64,000 nt of DNA, from the NCBI GenBank assembly GCA_017465565.1, contig JAFTWA010000047.1, positions 1 through 64,000 of the forward strand, in the 5' to 3' direction. This DNA comes from Tyzzerella sp. GTDB taxonomy: Bacteria; Bacillota; Clostridia; Lachnospirales; Lachnospiraceae. The first letter of the stretch is position 1. Each line of letters begins with the position of its first letter. The notes beneath the pieces are model-generated. The model was given only the letters and a program-made list of their open reading frames with translations, was not told the DNA's origin and did not search any database. A program made the position numbers and the translations under genes. Shown piece by piece: positions 1 through 8,120 of the stretch.

Positions 1-138
1 CGAATCATCTTAATTTTAAGGCATAGTACCAACTATGTCCATTGTTTATGTCCATTTTTCTCAAATTTCTTTTCCTGCACGATATTCAATTGTCAATTTT
101 CAATTTACTTCTCATTTAATCAGGATTCCGAGAAGTTA

Positions 139-156
139 TATGATATGGTTCTCCAT
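139..156. repeat. Left direct repeat matching the rlmH 3' end
   Basis: These 18 bases (TATGATATGGTTCTCCAT on the plus strand) are identical to 1568-1585, which encode the last residues of RlmH. The copy here is not part of any rlmH gene. It marks the far boundary of a 1.4 kb block inserted at the end of rlmH and reads like an attachment-site duplication. The match stops exactly at 156, where the next base differs from the rlmH copy. Confidence 0.75.
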
Positions 157-164
157 AACGTATG

Positions 165-190
165 CAAGTGAGGTTTTTAAGCCTCACTTG
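165..190. repeat. Perfect 9-bp inverted repeat at the island edge
   Basis: CAAGTGAGG at 165-173 pairs with CCTCACTTG at 182-190 across an 8-nt loop. It lies nine bases inside the left direct repeat and supplies the last codons and stop of the truncated DUF4160 gene. There is no T-run after it on the minus strand, so it is a weak terminator candidate; inverted repeats near the ends are also known for SCC-type elements. Confidence 0.5.
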
Positions 191-335
191 ATTTAATAAC
201 CATTAGCAATAATATTTTTGTTGCATTTGCTTGCGGTGAGCCTTCAGCAACATGTACGTGAATTGGCTCAATAGGTTCGCCTTCATTTGCCCCAAAGTAA
301 ACCCAATAAGATCCGATTTTAAAAACTTGAGGCAT
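177..335 (-). CDS. Truncated DUF4160-family small protein
   Basis: The 52-residue product starts MPQVFKIGSYWVYF and carries the DUF4160 core with PIHVHVAEG and ANATKI. Members as I know them run to about 80-90 residues; here the reading frame leaves the family after ANATKI and ends in a short unrelated tail (ending KSSEA) encoded by the inverted repeat at the island edge. The ATG at 335 is chosen because AAGGGGG lies just upstream. The start overlaps the 3' end of the preceding gene by 17 bases, so the two are translationally coupled. DUF4160 genes often sit in toxin-antitoxin-like pairs with DUF2442 proteins; the partner here is not clearly DUF2442. It is probably a decaying gene cut by the insertion boundary. 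Confidence 0.6.
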   Translation of the reverse strand: MPQVFKIGSYWVYFGANEGEPIEPIHVHVAEGSPQANATKILLLMVIKSSEA

Positions 336-576
336 TTTCAACCCCCTTTCCTTTGGCAAATTCGATAATTAAATGTGCCGTTGATTTGATTATTTCTAGA
401 TACTTATTTACTTCGTCATCGTTAAAGCCATACACATCATCTAATTCATACAAAGGTAAATAACAAGTTAAACGATGAAAGCAATCTTTAGGGTCTGGCT
501 TTTCAATATATACTTTAACTTTTCCATCTATTAAAATATCTGAATGAACTATTCTAACAAGGTTTGTTTTCTTCAA
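319..576 (-). CDS. Small protein of unknown function, partner of DUF4160
   Basis: I do not recognise this 85-residue protein. It is soluble and acidic, with a probable beta-rich first half (KVKVYIEKP, LTCYLPLYELDDV) and a helical end. It directly precedes and overlaps the truncated DUF4160 gene, so the two form an operon. The only in-frame start is TTG at 576, without a good ribosome site and with a TATAAT just upstream, so the 5' end may be eroded or the start may be wrong. Its position suggests it is the partner (antitoxin-like or accessory) of DUF4160, but that is inference from context only. Confidence 0.5.
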   Translation of the reverse strand: MKKTNLVRIVHSDILIDGKVKVYIEKPDPKDCFHRLTCYLPLYELDDVYGFNDDEVNKYLEIIKSTAHLIIEFAKGKGVENASSF

Positions 577-747
577 TTCATATTATAAAATATTTCATAA
601 TCAATATCAAATATATTCTTACACCTATTTAAATTTGGAAGTCTTATATAACAAATATTTCTGACATACAAACAATTCAAATCATATTATTTACAACATT
701 TTCAAGTCATGTTACAATAAATATCATTTTTATTTGGAGGATTTTTT

Positions 748-1491
748 ATGATCTATTTCTTAATTATTTTCATGATAATCTGCGGCGTAATCGTAATGAT
801 ATGTAATGAACTCAACAAAATACATGCTTTTTATTGTCCCAAATGTGGTAGCGTGCATGGTTTTGTCGGAAAACCGTCACAAAAAATTCCAATATGCAAT
901 AAGTGTCACCATGAACTAAGTAAAGTTCCCGAAGAATATGTATCAAAAAAATCAGATGGTTATATTATTGACCCTCTCATGGAAGACGAATTTAACAAAA
1001 TTTACATACAACCTTTAATTGATTTATATGGAGTACCTGTAAATGATAAACACTATTATTGTAAACATTGTGGAACAATTGAAGCATTTCATTTTCCTCG
1101 CTCTACAGACAAATTACAATGTACTATATGTTTTTCTCAATTACATGAACTTCCAGAAAAATATATAGAAGATATAAAATGGAAGAATGGATTAGGAAGC
1201 AGTTCTCTTTTGAATGAAGAAATTAAAAATACTGATGATTTTAACCAAGATATATCAAATCGAAAACAAGAAATTCATGAGGAACAAATGCGACCTATCA
1301 GGGAATCTATGGAATTAGGTAAAAAACTACTGGAAGAACGCACAAAAGGAGTAACTTGTATATATTGCGGGTCTCCTGACGTAGTTAAAATTGGAACATT
1401 TGGTAGAACAGTCTCTGTTGCAATGTATGGTTTGGCAAGTTCAAATATTGGAAAACAGTGGCATTGTAATAACTGTAATAGTGACTTTTAA
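748..1491 (+). CDS. Membrane-anchored protein with three zinc ribbons
   Basis: The 247-residue product begins with one hydrophobic segment (about residues 2-20), followed by three Cys4 pairs: CPKC with CNKC (about 30-55), CKHC with CTIC (about 106-130), and CIYC with CNNC near the C-terminus. The last ribbon is preceded by SSNIGKQWHC, a pattern common in small phage and mobile-element zinc-ribbon proteins. A charged helical stretch separates ribbons two and three. TTGGAGG lies upstream of the ATG, and a TACAAT -10 box is found near 713. It sits inside the rlmH-flanking island on the strand opposite to the other genes. No enzymatic domain is visible; nucleic-acid or protein binding at the membrane is only a guess. 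Confidence 0.7.
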   Translation: MIYFLIIFMIICGVIVMICNELNKIHAFYCPKCGSVHGFVGKPSQKIPICNKCHHELSKVPEEYVSKKSDGYIIDPLMEDEFNKIYIQPLIDLYGVPVNDKHYYCKHCGTIEAFHFPRSTDKLQCTICFSQLHELPEKYIEDIKWKNGLGSSSLLNEEIKNTDDFNQDISNRKQEIHEEQMRPIRESMELGKKLLEERTKGVTCIYCGSPDVVKIGTFGRTVSVAMYGLASSNIGKQWHCNNCNSDF

Positions 1492-1497
1492 TATTCA

Positions 1498-1536
1498 GAG
1501 AGACACGACTCCCTTTATTAGCGATTCGCGTCTCTC
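1498..1536 (+). terminator. Hairpin after the zinc-ribbon gene
   Basis: GAGAGACACG at 1498-1507 pairs with CGCGTCTCTC at 1527-1536 (one mismatch in ten). It starts seven bases after the stop codon of the zinc-ribbon gene. The tail is only moderately T-rich, so termination may be weak. Confidence 0.5.
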
Positions 1537-1562
1537 ACCTTTGTTCTCTCTACAAACCGCAC

Positions 1563-2042
1563 TTACTTATGATATGGTTCTCCATTGATAATCCGATAAC
1601 TTCGATATATCTGCTCTAAAAGAATCACTCTCATTAACTGATGAGGAAATGTCATCTTTGAAAAACTCAGCGCATAATTCGACCTCTGAAGAACTTCTTT
1701 CCCCAATCCTATTGAACCACCAATAATAAAAATAATATGACTCATCCCTTGCACTCCGAGCTTCTCAACTTTATCAGCCAATTCCTCCGAAGTAAGCTGT
1801 TTTCCATTGATTTCCAATGTAATTACATAAGCGTCATCTTTCACATATTTCAGAATTCTTTCAGCTTCTTTTGAACGAATACTATCTTCTACCACTTCAC
1901 TGGCATTATCCGATGTCTTTTCATCAGCAACTTCTACAATCTCTAACTTGCAATATTTGCTCAATCTTTTACTATACTCAGCAATTGCATCTTTCAAGTA
2001 TTTCTCTTTAATTTTTCCAACAGTAATTACTGTAATTTTCAT
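1563..2042 (-). CDS. rlmH: 23S rRNA (pseudouridine1915-N3)-methyltransferase RlmH
   Basis: This 159-residue SPOUT-class enzyme methylates pseudouridine 1915 in helix 69 of 23S rRNA using SAM. The full family length is present. The SAM-binding knot motif IIGGSIGLG lies at residues 106-114, the HQLMRV and EQIYRSYR motifs follow, and the protein ends in the conserved NGEPYHK. Its start overlaps the stop of the upstream PHP gene by four bases. The last codons contain the 18-bp sequence repeated at 139-156, so the gene's 3' end looks like an integration target that has been restored by the insertion. Confidence 0.95.
   Translation of the reverse strand: MKITVITVGKIKEKYLKDAIAEYSKRLSKYCKLEIVEVADEKTSDNASEVVEDSIRSKEAERILKYVKDDAYVITLEINGKQLTSEELADKVEKLGVQGMSHIIFIIGGSIGLGKEVLQRSNYALSFSKMTFPHQLMRVILLEQIYRSYRIINGEPYHK
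1568..1585. repeat. Right direct repeat inside the rlmH 3' end
   Basis: This is the functional rlmH copy of the 18-bp direct repeat also found at 139-156. On the coding strand it reads ATGGAGAACCATATCATA and includes the TATCATA core that resembles the attachment core used by staphylococcal cassette chromosomes in the same gene. Confidence 0.75.
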
Positions 2043-2740
2043 ATGTCATTCCTCACTTGACCATCTATCATAACATTACCTTCCTTCATACGAAGTGCTG
2101 CAACAAACTCTTCTATTGTTTTAATTCGCTTCTCGAACACCATACCCGCAAGACCAATTCTCTCATCCCCAACTACATGGATATCGCCGCCAGATGTCAT
2201 CAGTTTATGAAGCCCAATTGCATCGTTTAGAGACATAGCATTTGATTCTGGAAAATCGCAGGCATTATATACTTCTATCCCATCGCAGACATCATAACGT
2301 GGTGCTATTCCTTCAGGTATATATGCTCGTTTTCTATGCGGATGCGCATGAACAAGTATTCCGCCTGCTTCATGTACCAATCTGGCGTAAATATCGATAT
2401 CATTTGTATCCAATTCCGGATGAGCCGTTAAAAATGCTAAGTCAATTCCATATATCAAAACTTCTTTTCCATTTCCATAGTTATGTTCTATTCCAAACAT
2501 TACATCAAAATCAAGTTTATCGCCTTCATCTTTTGCCTCTAAATAAGCATCATAATACATTTGCATTCTACTGGACCAATCCAAATCCCTCGGAACGCTT
2601 GTATTTCCTGTTATAAAATGATTTGTAAGTACAAAACCACTATATCCTGCCTGATGGTAAGCATGAACTAATTCACGTGCGCTGCTATGCCCGCACTTAC
2701 TGCCTTCTTTTGAATGTAAATGTGTTTCATACAAGTACAT
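2039..2740 (-). CDS. PHP-domain phosphoesterase-like protein
   Basis: The product of about 233 residues has a PHP fold: an N-terminal [16 protein letters not shown] motif with the first metal-binding histidines, a LTNHF strand, a central GIEHNY motif, an HAHPHR motif and a late GDEI-like metal site (VVGDERIG). PHP proteins of this type are metal-dependent phosphoesterases such as histidinol-phosphatase or tRNA and nucleotide phosphatases; the substrate here is unknown. The ATG at 2740 is preferred over GTG at 2749 because AGGTAGGTG is six bases upstream. It is coupled to rlmH by a four-base overlap. A TATAAT at 2786-2791 could be its -10 box. Confidence 0.8.
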   Translation of the reverse strand: MYLYETHLHSKEGSKCGHSSARELVHAYHQAGYSGFVLTNHFITGNTSVPRDLDWSSRMQMYYDAYLEAKDEGDKLDFDVMFGIEHNYGNGKEVLIYGIDLAFLTAHPELDTNDIDIYARLVHEAGGILVHAHPHRKRAYIPEGIAPRYDVCDGIEVYNACDFPESNAMSLNDAIGLHKLMTSGGDIHVVGDERIGLAGMVFEKRIKTIEEFVAALRMKEGNVMIDGQVRNDI

Positions 2741-2826
2741 ATATGTCACCTACCTAAATGTCTAAATCAAAATTAATCTTTTTTTATTATATCAGAAAGA
2801 AAGTTTTCTGTCCTACATATTCTAAT

Positions 2827-3423
2827 TTATTGCAATAATTCTGCATAAAGCTCTAATTCATCCATAATATGAAAAGCCTTTCCATATTTTATCAGTCTTC
2901 TAAGATCTTTTTCTCTACTCTTAAAATATGTACTCAAAGCATTTCCAAAAATCTGCATATCACTCTTTTTTCTATTTTTAATAAAATCACAAATGATTCT
3001 TTCTCTATCATATGTACGCACTGTAACTCCAGTTGGCAATACAAATTCTGTGATACCTATATCATAAACGTCTTGTGATACATAGTGATATTTTACTTCT
3101 GTATCTATATTAAAATGGGATGTATTGTAGCCCCTTGGAACTGTACAGTCAAGCGTATACGGCACTTTATCTGCTAATCCCCAGAAATATGCAGCTGTTC
3201 CATAAGAAAAGATTCCTTTTGGGCAGCGCTGCTGAAATTCGTAATATCTATCAACGACAGTGTCATTAAGACTATAGAAACCATGCCCAATTCTCTTTAT
3301 TCTTCCTTGCTCTAACAACTCTCGTATTTTTTCCTTACGAATACCTGCATCCACAATCATTTTTGTTTTAAATATATTGTTATTTTCAACCGCTATTCGA
3401 ATTATTCTCTCGTAATCTGTCAT
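2827..3423 (-). CDS. AbiEi-like antitoxin/transcriptional regulator, no AbiEii toxin
   Basis: The 198-residue protein has an N-terminal winged-helix region (IIRIAVENNNIFKTKM, then IRKEKIRELLEQGRIKRI) and the following core (GFYSLND, FSYGTAAYFWGL, YTLDCTVPRG, VRTYDRERIICDFI) seen in AbiEi-type antitoxins of type IV toxin-antitoxin systems. These repress their own operon and counteract an AbiEii nucleotidyltransferase. Here the next genes are PHP and ZIP, so the toxin is missing. The ATG at 3423 is chosen because GAGAGG is six bases upstream. It could also be a free-standing regulator of the same fold. Confidence 0.75.
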   Translation of the reverse strand: MTDYERIIRIAVENNNIFKTKMIVDAGIRKEKIRELLEQGRIKRIGHGFYSLNDTVVDRYYEFQQRCPKGIFSYGTAAYFWGLADKVPYTLDCTVPRGYNTSHFNIDTEVKYHYVSQDVYDIGITEFVLPTGVTVRTYDRERIICDFIKNRKKSDMQIFGNALSTYFKSREKDLRRLIKYGKAFHIMDELELYAELLQ

Positions 3424-3497
3424 AAAAAACCTCTCATGTACTATCATACTGCAATTATATCATATTGAAGTAAATTCGTACACATCAATATGTAAAT

Positions 3498-3526
3498 AAA
3501 AACTATATCTTTACAATATAGTTTTT
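3498..3526 (-). terminator. Terminator after the ZIP transporter gene
   Basis: An 11-bp perfect stem (AAAAACTATAT at 3498-3508 with ATATAGTTTTT at 3516-3526) with a 7-nt loop lies between the stop of the ZIP gene and the start of the AbiEi gene. The stem itself supplies the T-run on the minus strand. Confidence 0.7.
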
Positions 3527-3540
3527 ATCCTTCTAGTCAC

Positions 3541-4290
3541 CTAGCCAATATAAAAATCCATGATTAGCATGGTTATAAATCCAAATATGAGCGAATAGGT
3601 TGCCATTCGTTCATAGCCATGACTATGTGTCTCTGGAATCATTTCATCACTCACTACATAAATCATGGTTCCGCCTGCAAATGCAAGGGCAAATGGTAAA
3701 ATGGCTGTCGCTGCTGATACAGCTGTAAATCCAATTAAAGTACCCGCAATTTCGATAATTCCAGTAAAGCTTGCAATTAAAAATACACGCCATTTAGAAA
3801 CACCCGCCATAATAAGAGGTGAAACAATAACCATCCCTTCTGGTATATTTTGAAGCGCGATTCCCACCGCAACAGTAATCGCATTGCTAACATTCTCACT
3901 TCCAAAACCAACTCCGGCCGCAATACCTTCTGGAAGGTTATGTATTGCAATCGCCATTACAAATAACATGACTCTGTTCAGGTGCTTTTGACTTTCTGAA
4001 TGCGTTTCTTGATCAACACCAGTGATATGATGTAAATGTGGTGTGATTTTATCCGCAATATTCAAAAAAACAGCGCCTGTGAGAATTCCAATTGCTGTAA
4101 TCCAGATATTCCCTTCTTCTAAAGACGGCACAATAAGTCCAAGAACAGCTGCAGCTAACATAATGCCAGCAGCAAATCCAAGGATTGCATCGTTAAATTT
4201 ATGTGGAACCTTTTGAAATATAAATCCCATTAATACACCTATGATTGTGGCTCCTCCCACACCTAAGGCTGTTAACATTGCTAATTGCAT
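3541..4290 (-). CDS. ZIP-family divalent metal transporter
   Basis: This 249-residue membrane protein has about eight hydrophobic segments and the ZIP signatures HNLPEGIAAG (about residue 143) and ALQNIPEGMV (about 176), whose His, Asn and Glu residues form the binuclear metal site in the membrane. A His-rich stretch (PHLHHITGVDQETHSESQKH) forms the cytoplasmic loop before TM4. It belongs to the GufA/ZupT-like branch and probably imports zinc or other divalent cations. AGGAGG precedes the ATG, and a TATAAT lies about 30 bp upstream. It appears to be transcribed alone. Confidence 0.9.
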   Translation of the reverse strand: MQLAMLTALGVGGATIIGVLMGFIFQKVPHKFNDAILGFAAGIMLAAAVLGLIVPSLEEGNIWITAIGILTGAVFLNIADKITPHLHHITGVDQETHSESQKHLNRVMLFVMAIAIHNLPEGIAAGVGFGSENVSNAITVAVGIALQNIPEGMVIVSPLIMAGVSKWRVFLIASFTGIIEIAGTLIGFTAVSAATAILPFALAFAGGTMIYVVSDEMIPETHSHGYERMATYSLIFGFITMLIMDFYIG

Positions 4291-4350
4291 AATATCCTCC
4301 TGTAAAATAATCTCGTTATTTTATTATATCAGAAGTGGAGGATATTGACA

Positions 4351-6375
4351 CTATTTTTTCAATATTCTTACATCATAAGTATTCAATGAAACCGTACTTA
4401 CTGCTTCACCACTTTCCATATCGACATATCCATCTCCTACGTCTATATCGCCTACTGCCTTATCTGAATAGTTTTGTACAAACAAATACTCTACACCATC
4501 CGCTTCACGTTTATGTGCGCATACACCTTCTGGTACCTTGCTCTTCAATGTTGGCTGAATATTAAGTTCCACAAGAATCTTATCAAGCATATCATCCCAG
4601 AATTCACCAGTATCACGGAATGCCTGATAATAAGCTTTTCCTTTGCCGTAACAGTTCACAGTTGCAGCTGGCATTCCTGCATAAAATTCGGAGTTGAATG
4701 CAGCGAGCACTCTCGCCTCTTTTGCATGAATCAATTCACTATAATCCATACCTTCATACGCCTTATCACCTGACACGATTTCAACCTTTTCGCCTGGATA
4801 AAGTGTGTCAATTTCTTCGTTCCAGATTCCAAACACTTCTTTTAAATTTTCTGCCGGATAGCCGCCAAGATAGCAAAGGTCTGTTTCATTTACCATACCA
4901 AGCATATAGGTTGCATAGAAAGTTCCGCCATTTCCAACATATGTTTCAATTCGCTCAATTGTGTCATGGTCAGTCATGTAAAGCATTGGTGCGATAACTA
5001 AATCATATTTTTCGAAGTTACCATGCGCATTTATAACATCCACTGTTATGCCGCGTTTCCACAGGGCTTTATAATAATCCAAGCATGTTTTCGAATATTT
5101 CTTTTCATTTCTCGCAAAGCCCTGGGAATCATCTAAAGCCCAACGGTTTTCCCAGTCATAAATAATTGCAACCCGCGCATTTACCATAGAACCACACACT
5201 TCATCAATGGCCTTGAGTGTAGCACCGGTAGATTGAACGGCTTTGAATACGCGTGTTTCACTTGTTCCTACATGGTCCACTACCGCACCATGGAATTTTT
5301 CTACGCTTCCACGGCTCTTTCTCCACTGGAAGTACTGCACGGTATCGCTGCCATGTGCAATTGCCTGAATCGAAGCTAGTCGATCCATTCCTGGCCGTTT
5401 CAACTTATTATATGGCTTCCAGTTTACAAGCCCTGGGGCACTTTCCATTAACATGAACGGTCTATTCTTCAGAGTTCGGAAGAAATCATGCCAGAATGCA
5501 GTCTCAGAAGCGACAGAAAGCTGTGTTCCATTATGCCAGTTTGGATAACTATCCCATGATATTACATCGAGTTTTTCTGCGAGTTCATAATAATTCAAAT
5601 AATAATAGCCCGGCATCATGTTTGTAGTAACTGGTATATCAGGACAAACAGCACGTATAGCATCAATTTCCGCATTCATAAAATCCTTTGTCTGATATGA
5701 CACAAAACGTCTGAAATCCAAATTCAACCCATGTATACTGTTTTCACCGTGTTCTCCTGGAAATTCAATCTCATCAAAGCTATTATATTTATGGCTCCAA
5801 AAATAACTCCAATATGCGAGATTTAATTTCTCAATATCATTGTCATATCTTTTTCTAAGAAATTCACGGAATTCCTTTTCACAGAGTTCACAATAGCATT
5901 TGCCACCATATTCGTTTGAAATATGCCATGCGACAACTGCTGGATGCTTTCCGTATCGTTCCGCTAATTTTGTGTTAATCTGACGTACTTTTTCACGATA
6001 CGCTGGGGAACTATAACAATGATTGTGTCTCGCACCAAACCGCTTACGATGTCCATCTTCTCTCACCCGCAATACTTCCGGATATTTTTCTGCAAGCCAT
6101 CGTGGTCTGGCACCTGATGGAGTCGCAAGTACAACTCTTCCGCCATTTTTATAAACCTTATCGATGATTTCATCAAGAAATGAAAAATCATATTTACCTT
6201 CTTCTGGCTCTAAAGTTGCCCAAGAAAAGATGCCTACTGACATTTCGTTGCAGTTTGCCTCTTTCATAAGCTTCATATCTTCGTCCCATATTTCTTTCAT
6301 ATGAAGCCATTGTTCTGGATTATAATCCGCACCATGCATAAAATGAGGAAATTTATCGTTTATATACCTTCTCAT
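4351..6375 (-). CDS. GH42 beta-galactosidase
   Basis: The 674-residue protein is a full-length glycoside hydrolase family 42 beta-galactosidase: a TIM barrel (about 10-390), a trimerisation domain (about 400-610) and a small C-terminal beta domain. The acid/base glutamate is E155 in SNEYGG and the nucleophile is E311 in LMESAPG. Four cysteines, C120, C160, C162 and C165, match the structural zinc site known in the family. There is no signal peptide, so it acts in the cytoplasm on imported galactosides. An AraC regulator is transcribed divergently. AAAGGAGC lies upstream of the ATG. Confidence 0.95.
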   Translation of the reverse strand: MRRYINDKFPHFMHGADYNPEQWLHMKEIWDEDMKLMKEANCNEMSVGIFSWATLEPEEGKYDFSFLDEIIDKVYKNGGRVVLATPSGARPRWLAEKYPEVLRVREDGHRKRFGARHNHCYSSPAYREKVRQINTKLAERYGKHPAVVAWHISNEYGGKCYCELCEKEFREFLRKRYDNDIEKLNLAYWSYFWSHKYNSFDEIEFPGEHGENSIHGLNLDFRRFVSYQTKDFMNAEIDAIRAVCPDIPVTTNMMPGYYYLNYYELAEKLDVISWDSYPNWHNGTQLSVASETAFWHDFFRTLKNRPFMLMESAPGLVNWKPYNKLKRPGMDRLASIQAIAHGSDTVQYFQWRKSRGSVEKFHGAVVDHVGTSETRVFKAVQSTGATLKAIDEVCGSMVNARVAIIYDWENRWALDDSQGFARNEKKYSKTCLDYYKALWKRGITVDVINAHGNFEKYDLVIAPMLYMTDHDTIERIETYVGNGGTFYATYMLGMVNETDLCYLGGYPAENLKEVFGIWNEEIDTLYPGEKVEIVSGDKAYEGMDYSELIHAKEARVLAAFNSEFYAGMPAATVNCYGKGKAYYQAFRDTGEFWDDMLDKILVELNIQPTLKSKVPEGVCAHKREADGVEYLFVQNYSDKAVGDIDVGDGYVDMESGEAVSTVSLNTYDVRILKK

Positions 6376-6443
6376 AACATGCTCCTTTCAATTGTTTTTT
6401 TCTTTATTATAAAATTTATTTTTCTATAATATCCATAAAATTA

Positions 6444-6473
6444 ATTATACAAAACATGTATAAAATGATACAA
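6444..6473 (-). promoter_or_regulatory. Sigma-A promoter of the beta-galactosidase gene
   Basis: On the minus strand TTGTAT (6468-6473) is followed after 18 bases by TATAAT (6444-6449), about 70 bases upstream of the beta-galactosidase start. Confidence 0.6.
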
Positions 6474-6482
6474 TGTATAAAA
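6456..6482. promoter_or_regulatory. Candidate AraC operator: direct repeat
   Basis: ATGTATAAAA occurs at 6456-6465 and again at 6473-6482, 17 bases apart, between the divergent beta-galactosidase and araC genes and overlapping the -35 box of the former. AraC-family activators commonly bind direct repeats in this position. The sequence is AT-rich, so chance is possible. Confidence 0.35.
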
Positions 6483-6507
6483 ACATTTCCGAGAAAGGGG
6501 TTTTCTC

Positions 6508-7356
6508 ATGTATACAAATTGTGCGTATCTTTACGATTCAGACATTGACTTAATTGACCAAAGCAGACCGTTAATTGTTTTGAGCTGTGGCACATACCAC
6601 CTTCGCACGAAACCAATACTAAAAACGATTCGTCCGAACGGCCGCATTGACTACCAGCTGCTCTACATTGCTTCTGGAATCGCGCATTTTTATTTTGATG
6701 ATAAAGAAGAGATTGTGACGGCTGGACAGATGATTCTATATCGTCCGGGTGAAGAGCAAAACTATATATATTATGGTACAGATAAGCCAGAAGTTTATTG
6801 GATACATTTTACAGGAAATGGCATTGAGGAAATTTTAGATTTTTATGACTTTTCAAAGTCTGAACATACCTTTTATACTGGTACACCTGTTATCTATGAG
6901 TCTCTTTTTAAAGAAATTATTCAAGAGCTTCAACAACGCCGACCACAATTTGAAGAATTAATTATGATGTATCTCCGACAACTCTTGCTATTTGTACAAA
7001 GGAGCCGATTAGAATACAAACGCTTGTCAAAGCATTCTATGGCACAGGAAGTGGAGCTTGCAAAATTTTATTTTCATGACCATTATCAAGAAATGATCTC
7101 TATTGAAAATTATGCAAAATCCAGACATATGAGCACCTGCTGGTTTATTCGGAGTTTTCGAACCTTGACCGGCGTTACGCCTCTGCAATATCTTCTTTCT
7201 ATCCGAATAGAAAACGCAAGGGCACTCCTCGAACACACGCAGTATAATGTTACAGAAGTTGCTGCTCTTGTAGGATTTGATGATCCATTGTATTTTAGCC
7301 ATATGTTCAAAAAACACATCGGTGTCTCTCCTTCTAAATACAGAAACGGGCAATAA
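6508..7356 (+). CDS. AraC-family transcriptional regulator next to the beta-galactosidase
   Basis: The 282-residue protein has an N-terminal cupin sugar-sensing domain (about 20-130; GQMILYRPGEEQ is the typical strand motif) and a C-terminal double helix-turn-helix DNA-binding domain (about 185-282) with NVTEVAALVGFDDPLYFSHMFKKHIGVSPSKYR-type features. It is transcribed divergently from the GH42 gene with a 131-bp shared promoter region, so it most likely activates the beta-galactosidase in response to a galactoside. AAAGGGG precedes the ATG. The effector is not known. Confidence 0.9.
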   Translation: MYTNCAYLYDSDIDLIDQSRPLIVLSCGTYHLRTKPILKTIRPNGRIDYQLLYIASGIAHFYFDDKEEIVTAGQMILYRPGEEQNYIYYGTDKPEVYWIHFTGNGIEEILDFYDFSKSEHTFYTGTPVIYESLFKEIIQELQQRRPQFEELIMMYLRQLLLFVQRSRLEYKRLSKHSMAQEVELAKFYFHDHYQEMISIENYAKSRHMSTCWFIRSFRTLTGVTPLQYLLSIRIENARALLEHTQYNVTEVAALVGFDDPLYFSHMFKKHIGVSPSKYRNGQ

Positions 7357-7363
7357 ATTAAAA

Positions 7364-7401
7364 ATCGAGTAGGAAAATCATATCAAATCTTCCTACTCGA
7401 T
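7364..7401 (-). terminator. Terminator between the convergent araC and MBL genes
   Basis: A 12-bp perfect stem (ATCGAGTAGGAA at 7364-7375 with TTCCTACTCGAT at 7390-7401) is followed by TTTTTAATTT on the minus strand. It ends the MBL transcript and may also stop araC reading the other way. Confidence 0.8.
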
Positions 7402-7415
7402 CATAGATTTGCCAA

Positions 7416-8096
7416 CTAATAATTTAAGCAAATTTCCTTATAAAATTCAGGTACTACTTTGTTTTCAACATCCAATTCATTCATGTCGAAATTATCAAAT
7501 AATCCACAATGCATAGGAACCACTACCTTCGCATCTATTTTTTTGCAAAAACGTTTTGCGTCTGCCATATTCATGTTATTTCCCAATCCATTTATTGGAA
7601 GGAATATTACATCGATATCGTTTGGAATATCTTTAAATATATCCGTATTATAGAGAGTATCTCCTGTAATATAATACTTTTTACCTTCTGCTTTGATAAT
7701 TACTCCAATTGGATGCACATCAGAATGCTCTGCCTTTACAGCCTTGAATCTGATATCACCAATGGTGACCTCTGTGTGACGGTTGAATAAAATATAGTTA
7801 TGGTTGCCTCCAAACTTTCTTACTTCCTGCCACGAAGCTTCTGGCGCCAGTACTGTAACACTTTCTTCATTCTCAAGATAATGTTTCAAAGTTTCTGGGT
7901 CGGTGTGGTCTAAATGATTATGTGTACAGATGAGTACATCTGGGATTATTTTTAAAAATGTTTCATCCACAGGCACTCTTCTTTTATTCTTTGGATTAAT
8001 TTTCACCACGCTGTCTGATAAATATGGATCTATAATAATTTTAAAATCACCCTTTTCAAAAAGAAGTCCTGCTTGTCCAAGCCATGTAATTTTCAT
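7416..8096 (-). CDS. MBL-fold metal-dependent hydrolase, UlaG-like
   Basis: The 226-residue protein is a metallo-beta-lactamase-fold hydrolase of the UlaG (L-ascorbate-6-phosphate lactonase)-like or YtkL-like group. It starts with MKITWLGQAGLLFE and carries the metal motif THNHLDHTD (about residue 60), KAEHSDVHP, a YITGDTLY aspartate and a final PMHCGLF histidine. The ATG at 8096 is preferred over the upstream TTG at 8117 because AAAGGAAG lies seven bases before it and the family begins here. The substrate is unknown. It stands alone between hairpins. Confidence 0.85.
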   Translation of the reverse strand: MKITWLGQAGLLFEKGDFKIIIDPYLSDSVVKINPKNKRRVPVDETFLKIIPDVLICTHNHLDHTDPETLKHYLENEESVTVLAPEASWQEVRKFGGNHNYILFNRHTEVTIGDIRFKAVKAEHSDVHPIGVIIKAEGKKYYITGDTLYNTDIFKDIPNDIDVIFLPINGLGNNMNMADAKRFCKKIDAKVVVPMHCGLFDNFDMNELDVENKVVPEFYKEICLNY

Positions 8097-8120
8097 AGAT
8101 TTCTTCCTTTCTTTCAAATT

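Noticed and set aside
4351..4390. Terminator overlapping the beta-galactosidase stop codon
   Set aside because: Only a weak 7-8 bp AT-rich stem was found, partly inside the coding sequence.
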